Notes: generated from the letters alone by a model not told the origin. A stretch of 6,750 nucleotides of DNA from Candidatus Omnitrophota bacterium (GCA_016198915.1 JACQHS010000141.1:1-6750), one strand, 5' to 3'. Shown: positions 1-4,991, numbered from the stretch's first letter. Program-made: numbers and translations.

Positions 1-2379
1 GAGTTCCTGGCATGCGCCGCCGAAGACCCCCGGTGGCTCGAGCTGGCGAAGGCGTATGCCTCCTATCAGCGGCTGCTGAGAGACGCCCAAGCCGTCGACT
101 TCGGCGATCAGGTGCTGCTGGCGGTCCAGCTACTGGAACGCCATCCGGACGCCGCCGCCGCAGTGCGGCAACGGTTTCGCTACGTGCTCGTCGATGAGTT
201 CCAGGACACCAACTACGCCCAATTTCGGCTCCTACAGCTGTTGGCCACGCCCGGCACAAACGTCACCGTTGTCGCGGACGATGATCAGAGCATCTATAAG
301 TGGAGGGGCGCCGCCATCAGCAACGTCGTGAAGTTCCTGGAGCATTATCCCGCCGTGCACACCGTCGTCCTCACCGAAAACTTCCGGTCCAATCAAGCGA
401 TCCTCGACTGCGCGTACCGGCTGATCCGGTTCAACGATCCGGACCGGCTGGAAGTGCGCCAGGGGATCAACAAGCGGCTCATCGCCCGTACACCGCTGCC
501 GCTGCGGGAGCCGCAGGTACACCTGTTCGACACGGTCTCCAGCGAAGCGGACTGGCTGGCGCGCACGATCCGCAGCGCGGTCGAATCCGGCGTGCGCCGC
601 CCCAGCGACTTCGCCGTGCTGGTGCGCTCCAACCGCGAGGCGGATCTGTTTTTGCGCGCACTCAACGTCGCCGGCATCCCCTGGCAGTTCAGCGGGGCAA
701 GCGCGCTGTTCGCCCGGGAGGAGAGCAAGATGCTGGTCTCCTGCCTGAAATCGCTCGCCGACCCTGAGGAAAGCCTCAGCTGGTACCACGTCGCCTGTTC
801 GCCGCTGTACCGGTTTCCGGTCAAGGATCTGGCCCGCGTGCTGTCACGCGCCGCCAAGACCCATCAAAGCTTTCGCGCCGTCCTGGAGCGGTGCCACGAA
901 GATGAGGCGTTTGCCGCCACGCTGACGGAGGCAGGGAAGGGACAGGCGGTGGCCCTGCTCACGGACGTCGAGCGTTTGCAGGAGCTGTCCCGGAGCCATT
1001 CCGCCGGACAGCTCCTCTACCGATGGCTGTCGGATCGCGGGTTCCTGACACGGCTGGGCCGCGGCGGCAGCGCCGAGGACGCCGCCCGGCTGCAGACGGT
1101 CAGCCGGTTTTTCGATCAGCTGCGGCGCATCGAGGAGCTCGTCGGAGGGCAGCTGCCGGACCTGATGCAGCATCTCGAGCTGTTTCTCGCGATGGGCAAC
1201 GAGCCGATTGAGGACGATGATGCGTGGGCGGACCGCGTCAACGTGCTGACGATCCATAAAGCCAAGGGGCTGGAGTTTCCGGTGGTGTTCCTGGTCGGCC
1301 TGGTGCAGGGCCGGTTTCCGACCCACCAGCGGCGCGATCCGATTGAACTGCCGGAGATCCTGATCAAGGACATCCTGCCCTCCGGCGACTACCACCTGCA
1401 GGAAGAGCGCCGGTTGTTTTACGTCGCGATGACACGGGCCAAGGAAGAGCTGCACCTCACCTCCGCCTATGATTACGGCGGCAAGACCGTGCGCAAAGTC
1501 AGCCAATTCGTCGTCGAGGCGCTGAACCTCGGCAGCCCGGCCCCGCCGGCCAAAACCAGCAGCGCTCGGGAGCTCATTGAACGCGCACGGGTTCAGCCGC
1601 CGCTGCCGCTGGCCGCCCGTCCCGGGCGAGTCAAGGTCCTGCGGCTTGACCCTCACGGCGCGGATGACTACCTGACCTGCCCGCTGAAATACCGCTATAG
1701 CCACATTCTCAAACTGCCGGTCATGCGCCACCACCTCGTCGTGTACGGTGCCGCGCTCCACAAAGCCGTCGAGGCGTTCTATAAGCGGCAGCTGCTGGAA
1801 CAGCCCATGCGGGAAGAAGAGCTCCTGGCGGCGTTTGGGCGGGCCTGGAGCTCGGAAGGGTTCCTCACGCGGGAACACGAGGAGCTCCGGCTCGCCCAGG
1901 GACGCCAGGTTCTTTCGCGCTTCTTTGCGCGCCAGCAGGCGGCCCCCGAGCACCCCTCCCTGATCGAACAGCCGTTTAAATTCCTCCTCGACGATCTGCT
2001 CATCGTGGGCCGCTGGGACCGTGTGGACCAGGAGGGCGAGAATGCGGTCATCATCGACTACAAATCCTCCGAGGTTCGCGAGCAGGCAGCGGCTGACCGC
2101 CGGGCCAAAGAGTCCCTGCAGCTGCTCGTCTATGCGCTCGCCTGGCACACGCTCCACGGGCGCTTGCCCCTGCGCGTGGAGCTGCGGTTTCTTGAGACGG
2201 ATCTCACCGGGCAGGCGGCAGTGACTGACGCCGATCTTGAGCGTGCCAGGTCGCTGCTGCGCCAGATCGGGCAGGGCATCCGGGACGAGCAGTTTTCCGC
2301 AGCTCCCGACGAGCATAACTGCCGCTGGTGCGCCTTCCAGTCGATCTGCCCCTACGCCTTCCAAAGCTCCCAGCCTTAA
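1..2379 (+). CDS. UvrD/PcrA-like SF1 helicase fused to a PD-(D/E)XK Fe-S nuclease (5' end outside window)
   Basis: The reading frame is open from the first base, so the N-terminus, including Walker A, lies to the left; 792 codons are visible. The early VDFGDQ stretch is typical of UvrD proteins. Motif II is LVDEFQDT (nt 187-210, DE at 193-198), motif III ADDDQSIYKWRG (from nt 274), motif IV LTENFRS (370-390), motif V LTIHKAKGLEF (1246-1278) and motif VI RLFYVAMTRAKEEL (1411-1452). These make an ATP-driven 3'-5' SF1A translocase. The C-terminal third is a RecB/AddB-like nuclease: GRWD (D at 2017-2019), DYKSS (D 2056, K 2062) and a QxxxY-like LQLLVYALAW. A lone Cys at 1678-1680 plus CxxC-x5-C (2320-2349) match the AddB/Cas4-type 4Fe-4S pattern. 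The likely role is resection or processing of DNA breaks, as in AddAB or AdnAB. The exact subfamily and partner are unknown. No second helicase subunit is visible downstream. Confidence 0.95.
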   Translation, partial: EFLACAAEDPRWLELAKAYASYQRLLRDAQAVDFGDQVLLAVQLLERHPDAAAAVRQRFRYVLVDEFQDTNYAQFRLLQLLATPGTNVTVVADDDQSIYKWRGAAISNVVKFLEHYPAVHTVVLTENFRSNQAILDCAYRLIRFNDPDRLEVRQGINKRLIARTPLPLREPQVHLFDTVSSEADWLARTIRSAVESGVRRPSDFAVLVRSNREADLFLRALNVAGIPWQFSGASALFAREESKMLVSCLKSLADPEESLSWYHVACSPLYRFPVKDLARVLSRAAKTHQSFRAVLERCHEDEAFAATLTEAGKGQAVALLTDVERLQELSRSHSAGQLLYRWLSDRGFLTRLGRGGSAEDAARLQTVSRFFDQLRRIEELVGGQLPDLMQHLELFLAMGNEPIEDDDAWADRVNVLTIHKAKGLEFPVVFLVGLVQGRFPTHQRRDPIELPEILIKDILPSGDYHLQEERRLFYVAMTRAKEELHLTSAYDYGGKTVRKVSQFVVEALNLGSPAPPAKTSSARELIERARVQPPLPLAARPGRVKVLRLDPHGADDYLTCPLKYRYSHILKLPVMRHHLVVYGAALHKAVEAFYKRQLLEQPMREEELLAAFGRAWSSEGFLTREHEELRLAQGRQVLSRFFARQQAAPEHPSLIEQPFKFLLDDLLIVGRWDRVDQEGENAVIIDYKSSEVREQAAADRRAKESLQLLVYALAWHTLHGRLPLRVELRFLETDLTGQAAVTDADLERARSLLRQIGQGIRDEQFSAAPDEHNCRWCAFQSICPYAFQSSQP

Positions 2380-2397
2380 CTATTTTCCAGCCGTGCC

Positions 2398-2427
2398 TTG
2401 ACGCTTACTCACTTATTATGGTATTTA
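2398..2427 (+). promoter_or_regulatory. Candidate sigma70-type promoter with extended -10
   Basis: TTGACG (2398-2403), an 18-base spacer, then TATTTA (2422-2427) preceded by TG at 2419-2420, which is an extended -10. It lies in an AT-rich island (about 2405-2455) that stands out from the GC-rich surroundings. Transcription would start near 2434 and give a leader of about 94 bases in front of the two small genes. A second, weaker TTGAAA at 2432-2437 has no well-spaced -10. This is read from sequence only. Confidence 0.55.
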
Positions 2428-2476
2428 TAAATTGAAATAAAAATAGCATATGTAATAGGGCCACCCACCCCGGAGC

Positions 2477-2510
2477 AAGCCGGACTGCAACACGAGGGGT
2501 TCGGCTTTTT
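2477..2510 (+). terminator. Intrinsic terminator in the leader of the two small genes
   Basis: AAGCCGGACT (2477-2486) pairs with GGGGTTCGGCTT (3' arm ending at 2507) through about 10 base pairs including G-T wobbles. The loop is GC-mixed and the stem is followed by TTTTT, then GATTT. It lies 40 bases downstream of the predicted start site and 6 bases before the Shine-Dalgarno of the next gene. It is therefore either an attenuator for that operon or the end of the helicase transcript. A short CCGG/CCGG hairpin (2470-2473 with 2480-2483) would sequester part of the 5' arm and could act as antiterminator. The terminator shares CGGCTTTTT-ATTTGG and the AAGCCGG 5' arm with the riboswitch terminator near 3250-3288. 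Confidence 0.7.
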
Positions 2511-2527
2511 GATTTGGGAGGCAGGGC

Positions 2528-2818
2528 GTGAAGGAGCACATGATGTTCCAACGACGGCCGACCGCGCACATGAAATTACTGCCTTCGGATCTCGAGGTGT
2601 CGGAGGCGCGTTTCAAGCGCTTCTTGAAGGACCTCCATACCTACGAGCAGCGGCTGGCCTTTGAGCGCACGCTCGATGCCTTTCTTGATGTCTATTCCTC
2701 ATGGAAGAAAACCCATCACGAGACGCTCAAACTGCGGCTTGTCATGCTGGCCTTCGAACTGCACCGGCTGGACCGCGAGTTTCAGTGCGACCTGTCCTTC
2801 GCGGACACCCCCGCATGA
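2528..2818 (+). CDS. Small helical protein of unknown function (first gene of a two-gene operon)
   Basis: About 96 residues; I do not recognise a family. The sequence is highly charged, with Lys/Arg and Glu mixed with Leu and Phe, and looks almost wholly alpha-helical. There is no signal peptide, membrane segment or conserved catalytic motif. Two starts are plausible. GTG 2528 has GGGAGG (2516-2521) six bases upstream. In-frame ATG 2543 has AAGGAG (2531-2536) six bases upstream. The longer form is listed so that nothing is lost, but the ATG form (91 residues) is about equally likely. The stop codon overlaps the start of the next gene (ATGA, 2815-2818), so the two are probably translated together. 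The upstream leader carries a terminator, so expression may be attenuated. Function is unassigned. Confidence 0.75.
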   Translation: MKEHMMFQRRPTAHMKLLPSDLEVSEARFKRFLKDLHTYEQRLAFERTLDAFLDVYSSWKKTHHETLKLRLVMLAFELHRLDREFQCDLSFADTPA

Positions 2819-3189
2819 GAGAAATCCTCGTCCGCAACCTCACCTCCGACGATTGGCTCAAGCGCGACTGCGTGGTCACCGAGCTCATGCAGCAGGGCGA
2901 CTGCGCCACGCGGGTCGTGCGCCGCTGCACCTACCGCGTCGAATCGCAGACCGTGCTGCCGGCCACCGCGGATTCGATCCACTGGGCCCAAAACCTGGAT
3001 CCGGGAGCACCCCGCCAGGTCTTCGTGACGAAGGACCTGGATCCGGACACCGGCGGCGAGCGCGTTGTCTATAAGGTCCTGGGCCACTTCTACGTCGTCT
3101 GGGGCCGCACGGTGTTTTGCGTCGGCTATCGCCATATCCTCTCGATGGATATCGACGCGGCCGAAACGCTCTCTGACACGGAGTTCTAG
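2815..3189 (+). CDS. Hypothetical protein, 124 residues, cysteine-containing
   Basis: I do not recognise a family. The start ATG overlaps the previous stop as ATGA and no Shine-Dalgarno lies upstream, which points to translational coupling with the gene before it. The protein has an N-terminal charged half with Cys19, Cys30 and Cys38. A central stretch rich in Asp, Pro and Gly follows (about residues 60-82), then a strongly beta-like hydrophobic segment (about 84-107, VVYKVLGHFYVVWGRTVFCV, with Cys102). There is no signal peptide or convincing transmembrane helix. The longer frame opening at 2701 is rejected as the start because it would run through most of the upstream gene. The riboswitch begins almost immediately after the stop. 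The pair may form one functional unit, but nothing in the sequence says what it does. Confidence 0.8.
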   Translation: MREILVRNLTSDDWLKRDCVVTELMQQGDCATRVVRRCTYRVESQTVLPATADSIHWAQNLDPGAPRQVFVTKDLDPDTGGERVVYKVLGHFYVVWGRTVFCVGYRHILSMDIDAAETLSDTEF

Positions 3190-3190
3190 C

Positions 3191-3283
3191 TTCCGATAAA
3201 GCCAAACCTCGCGCAAGCGAGGGACGGAAAGCCACGGGCCCCACTGGGGAAGCCGGGTTGCCGAAAGGTACCCCGGCTTTTTT
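3191..3283 (+). promoter_or_regulatory. Class I cyclic-di-GMP riboswitch (GEMM-I) with overlapping terminator
   Basis: The conserved core is present in order: GATAAAGCCAAACC (3195-3208), a perfect CTCGC-GCAA-GCGAG hairpin with GNRA loop (3208-3221; P1b), GGGACGGAAAGCC (3221-3233), then P2 with CCCC-ACT-GGGG (3239-3249) and GCCGGGTTGCCGAA (3252-3265). By Vibrio Vc2 numbering, A18 is 3199, G20 is 3201 and A47 is 3228. The conserved G21-C46 pair is replaced by C (3202) and G (3227), a compensatory swap. G at position 20 favours c-di-GMP over the cGAMP-selective A20 variants. The 3' part of P2 (3253-3257) is also the 5' arm of a terminator. Ligand binding would then prevent termination, so an ON switch is inferred. 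It lies two bases after the upstream stop codon and 31 bases before the small ORF at 3315. Confidence 0.92.
3251..3283 (+). terminator. Riboswitch expression-platform terminator
   Basis: AGCCGGG (3251-3257) pairs with CCCGGCT (3272-3278). The inner stem closes on a CC-GAAA-GG loop, and six T residues (3278-3283) follow. The 5' arm consists of conserved aptamer bases, so the terminator and the folded aptamer cannot form together. This is a standard transcription-control arrangement. Confidence 0.85.
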
Positions 3284-3314
3284 ATTTGGCAAGCCTGGCT
3301 GGAGAACGATAGAG

Positions 3315-3452
3315 ATGACGCTGGCATCGGAAGTTTCACTTAACCTGAATATCGAGTTGCCGCCTACGGTGGCGCGGTTTCTGGCCGCCGTTTTGGTGCG
3401 CGCGTTCTGGATCCATCTCTTTCTGGCGGCGACGGTCGGCCTGCTCGGTTGA
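3315..3452 (+). CDS. Candidate riboswitch-controlled small membrane-associated protein (45 aa)
   Basis: ATG 3315 opens a 45-codon frame. GGAG (3301-3304) lies ten bases upstream, a weak and somewhat distant ribosome site. The first half alternates polar and hydrophobic residues (ASEVSLNLNIELPPTVARF). The second half is hydrophobic (FLAAVLVRAFWIHLFLAATV), interrupted by one Arg and one His, consistent with a single membrane-associated helix. It is the only ORF between the c-di-GMP riboswitch terminator and the gpsA promoter, so it is the obvious target of the switch. I do not recognise a family. An upstream in-frame ATG at 3258 is rejected because it lies inside the terminator hairpin. The ORF could also be non-coding sequence, with the switch controlling read-through toward gpsA. 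Confidence 0.5.
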   Translation: MTLASEVSLNLNIELPPTVARFLAAVLVRAFWIHLFLAATVGLLG

Positions 3453-3453
3453 G

Positions 3454-3483
3454 TTGACGGCCTGCGATCGCACGTGTTACAGT
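3454..3483 (+). promoter_or_regulatory. gpsA promoter
   Basis: TTGACG (3454-3459), an 18-base spacer, and TACAGT (3478-3483); the alternative TTACAG (3477-3482) has a 17-base spacer. It starts two bases after the stop of the small ORF. The predicted transcription start is near 3490, immediately before the gpsA ATG at 3491. That leaves no room for a Shine-Dalgarno and implies a leaderless or nearly leaderless mRNA. Confidence 0.65.
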
Positions 3484-3490
3484 GGGCGTC

Positions 3491-4501
3491 ATGCTAGCCT
3501 CTCACCGCGTGACCTGCTCGGTATTAGGCGATGGCGGTTGGGGTACCGCTCTGGCGATTCACCTTCACCGCCGCGGGCACCGGGTCCGGTGGTGGGGGGC
3601 GTTTCCGGACTACCTGCGCGAGCTGGATCGCCGCCGTGAAAACCGCAAGTACCTGCCCGGGATCCCGATCCCCCGCAAGATCCCAATCGAGCCGGACTTG
3701 TCCTGGGCGGTCCACGAAGCCGATCTCATCATCCTCGCGGTTCCCTCGCAGTACCTGCGCTCCACGGTTAAGCGCTTGAACCCCTTACGCCGCCATATCG
3801 CAGAGGCTCTTGTGCTCAGCGTGGCCAAGGGGGTTGAGATCCGCAGCCTCAAACGGATGTCTCAAGTCATCCGGGAAGAGCTGAGTCCGGCGAAGCTTGC
3901 CGTCCTCTCCGGCCCCAGCATCGCGCTGGAGGTCGCTCGGCGCCACCCGGCCAGTGTCGTCGCGGCGTCTGCGAATCGCGCTGTTGCCGCAGCCGTCCAG
4001 CGATGGTGCATGGGGGAGAACCTGCGCATCTACACCTCGACCGACGTCGCCGGCGTGGAGCTGGGCGGCGCGTTGAAGAACCCGGTGGCGATCGCGGCCG
4101 GTGTCAGCGACGGGCTCGGCTTCGGGGCGAATGCAAAAGCCGCGCTCATCACGCGCGGCATCGTTGAGATGGCCCGGCTGGGGGCGGCGATGGGGGCGCA
4201 AGAAAAGACCTTTTGGGGCCTGAGCGGGCTGGGTGACCTCGTCACGACGTGCCTCTCCGGACGGAATCACTGGCTCGGCGAACAACTGGGAAAGGGCCGC
4301 CGGTTAGCGGCTCTTCTGGCGAGCACCCCCATGGTCATCGAGGGGGTGGACACTTCTCAGGCCGCTGTCGCCTTGGGCCGGCGTTTCGGCATTGAACTGC
4401 CCATCATTGAGCAGGTTCATGCGATCTTGTTCCGCGGTCGTTCCCCTCGCGCGGCGCTTCAAGCCCTGATGCTCCGCGCCGGCAAACCCGAATCCTCATA
4501 A
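3491..4501 (+). CDS. gpsA: NAD(P)+-dependent glycerol-3-phosphate dehydrogenase
   Basis: Cytosolic enzyme that reduces dihydroxyacetone phosphate to sn-glycerol-3-phosphate for phospholipid synthesis. It is 336 residues, the usual length. The N-terminal Rossmann loop is LGDGGWGTALA (residues 12-22). LAVPSQYLR (82-90) and LSVAKGVE (109-116) follow, then SGPSIALEVA (140-149). The C-terminal catalytic domain has GGALKNPVAIAAG with Lys196 as the family's catalytic lysine, NAKAALITRG (214-223), and the GLSGLGDLVTTC motif. ATG 3491 is chosen. An upstream GTG at 3482 lies within the -10 box and cannot be transcribed from the mapped promoter. GTG 3509 would still keep the Rossmann motif but also lacks a ribosome site. 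The gene is followed 12 bases later by another promoter, so it is probably a single-gene unit, perhaps with some riboswitch read-through from upstream. Confidence 0.97.
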   Translation: MLASHRVTCSVLGDGGWGTALAIHLHRRGHRVRWWGAFPDYLRELDRRRENRKYLPGIPIPRKIPIEPDLSWAVHEADLIILAVPSQYLRSTVKRLNPLRRHIAEALVLSVAKGVEIRSLKRMSQVIREELSPAKLAVLSGPSIALEVARRHPASVVAASANRAVAAAVQRWCMGENLRIYTSTDVAGVELGGALKNPVAIAAGVSDGLGFGANAKAALITRGIVEMARLGAAMGAQEKTFWGLSGLGDLVTTCLSGRNHWLGEQLGKGRRLAALLASTPMVIEGVDTSQAAVALGRRFGIELPIIEQVHAILFRGRSPRAALQALMLRAGKPESS

Positions 4502-4513
4502 CTACTCTTCCGG

Positions 4514-4542
4514 TTGACAGTTACAGTCGACCCTGCTACTCT
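4514..4542 (+). promoter_or_regulatory. Strong sigma70-type promoter for the structured RNA / tRNA-Pro region
   Basis: TTGACA (4514-4519), exactly 17 bases, TACTCT (4537-4542). This is the best promoter match in the window, 12 bases after the gpsA stop. Predicted start is near 4549. There is no convincing ribosome-site-plus-ORF right after it, which fits a promoter for stable RNA. It may also carry transcription into hom, as I see no terminator between the tRNA and hom. Confidence 0.8.
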
Positions 4543-4548
4543 ATGAAT

Positions 4549-4757
4549 TCCTACCGAAATTCCCAACTCATTGGGGGAATACTGTTTCGACCGGGGCGTG
4601 GCGCAGCTTGCGACCGAGCCGGGGTCGTCGAGGCCGGACGCCCACCGCGTCCGGCATTCCGCGGCCACCCTGATGGTGGCCGCTGCAGAAGTCCCGTAGC
4701 CGAAGGCGGAGGGAGTAGCGCGCGGGAAATGGGGATTCCCCGCAGCCGCGCTATCAC
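4549..4757 (+). other. Structured non-coding leader upstream of tRNA-Pro
   Basis: About 210 bases with no supported gene but dense hairpins. These are ATTCCC/GGGAAT (4559-4564 with 4575-4580), CGACC/GGTCG with a 7-base loop (4611-4627), and GCCGGACG/CGTCCGGC with a 7-base loop (4633-4655). Next are GCGGCCACC/GGTGGCCGC, nine perfect pairs with a 5-base loop (4661-4683), TCCC/GGGA enclosing GCC-GAA-GGC (4692-4714), and GGGAA/TTCCC around an ATGGGGA loop (4724-4740). The start GGGGGAATACTGTTTCGAC (4573-4591) recalls the 5' end of tmRNA, but no matching 3' half or tag frame follows. It could be a long pre-tRNA leader or a distinct RNA. I do not recognise its class. Confidence 0.5.
4590..4735 (+). 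repeat. Interrupted tRNA-Pro-like copy, 5' portion
   Basis: Positions 4590-4610 match 4756-4776 (two bases before the intact tRNA, then its acceptor 5' strand and D-arm to the G of the D-loop) at 19 of 21 bases by eye. After 104 unrelated bases (4611-4714), GTAGCGCGC (4715-4723) resumes at exactly the next tRNA base (4777-4785). An AAATGGGGATTCC anticodon-like loop follows in a 5-bp stem with a 7-base loop. No T-arm or acceptor 3' strand follows, so this is not a functional tRNA gene as read. It reads as a tRNA-Pro half split in the D-loop. Confidence 0.6.
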
Positions 4758-4852
4758 CGGGGCGTGGCGTAGTTTGGTAGCGCGCCTGAATGGGGTTCAG
4801 GAGGTCGAGAGTTCAAATCTCTCCGCCCCGACCATTTGGCGCGGCTGCGGGG
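4738..4852 (+). repeat. 14-bp perfect inverted repeat bracketing tRNA-Pro
   Basis: CCCCGCAGCCGCGC (4738-4751) is the exact reverse complement of GCGCGGCTGCGGGG (4839-4852). The arms lie 6 bases before the tRNA 5' end and 4 bases after its CCA. In RNA they would form a 14-bp GC helix stacked outside the acceptor stem. Just outside the arms is the direct repeat GGAAATGGGG (4725-4734 and 4856-4865). The layout resembles terminal inverted repeats with a target-site duplication around a roughly 120-base unit, or a pre-tRNA processing helix. Confidence 0.75.
4758..4834 (+). tRNA. tRNA-Pro (anticodon GGG)
   Basis: 77 bases with CCA encoded. The acceptor stem CGGGGCG/CGCCCCG (4758-4764 with 4824-4830) is perfect. 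The D-arm GCGT-AGTTTGGTA-GCGC has one wobble. The anticodon stem CCTGA/TCAGG holds the loop ATGGGGT, so the anticodon is GGG at 4792-4794 with G37. The T-arm GAGAG-TTCAAAT-CTCTC is perfect. The discriminator base is A, followed by CCA (4832-4834). It reads CCC and CCU codons, which are frequent in a GC-rich genome. It is expressed from the promoter at 4514. Confidence 0.97.
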
Positions 4853-4858
4853 CAAGGA

Positions 4859-4991
4859 AATGGGGTTCAGTCCTTCGCCCTTCGGGCTCAGGATCGTCGC
4901 ATAGCGCATGAGAGGGCGACGTTCCCTCGCGCTAGGCGCTCGGGATCATCGCCTACGAGTGTGATGGCGATGTGAGGTCGTGAGTTCAAAT
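4859..4991 (+). repeat. Interrupted tRNA-Pro-like copy, 3' portion
   Basis: AATGGGGTTCAG (4859-4870) is identical to the anticodon loop and 3' stem of the intact tRNA (4789-4800). After 103 unrelated bases (4871-4973), GAGGTCGTGAGTTCAAAT (4974-4991) matches the very next tRNA bases (4801-4818) at 17 of 18, covering the variable loop, T-stem 5' strand and T-loop. The match stops where the hom start codon begins. The two blocks are therefore collinear parts of one tRNA-Pro copy split by an insertion. No acceptor 3' strand or CCA follows. Confidence 0.6.
4887..4972 (+). repeat. Two tandem related hairpins in the hom leader
   Basis: CTCAGGATCGTCGC (4887-4900) and CTCGGGATCATCGC (4939-4952) differ at two of 14 bases and are 52 bases apart. 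Each opens a hairpin: CGTCGC with GCGACG (4895-4900/4916-4921) and CATCGCC with GGCGATG (4947-4953/4966-4972). The second difference is matched by a change in the opposite strand, so pairing is kept. No gene is supported between the tRNA and hom, and I see no promoter or T-tract terminator there. Confidence 0.55.

Noticed and set aside
844..2364. 506-codon reverse-strand open frame
   Set aside because: It is antisense to the helicase-nuclease, which has clear motifs throughout; long antisense frames are common in GC-rich genes.
3191..3283. cGAMP-selective GEMM-Ib variant
   Set aside because: The base at position 20 appears to be G (3201), not the A typical of cGAMP-sensing variants; the call depends on alignment by eye.
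3482..3490. GTG at 3482 as the gpsA start
   Set aside because: It overlaps the -10 element and would lie upstream of the predicted transcript start.
4573..4757. tmRNA (ssrA) gene suggested by GGGGGAATACTGTTTCGACCGGG
   Set aside because: No partner acceptor 3' strand with CCA, no tmRNA T-arm, and no tag reading frame ending in an Ala-Ala stop. The only CCA end belongs to the tRNA-Pro, whose acceptor pairs with 4758-4764.
4738..4852. tRNA-targeted integrative element with attL/attR
   Set aside because: No integrase or cargo gene is present and the spacing is only about 100 bases; the repeats are reported instead as an unexplained structure.
4543..4911. 122-codon open frame across the structured region
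   Set aside because: It runs through the promoter's start site, the hairpins and the whole tRNA-Pro gene and has no ribosome site; it is a GC-rich chance frame.
4835..4991. T-box or threonine-type attenuator controlling hom
   Set aside because: No T-box consensus, no Thr/Ile-rich leader peptide and no terminator with a T-run before hom.
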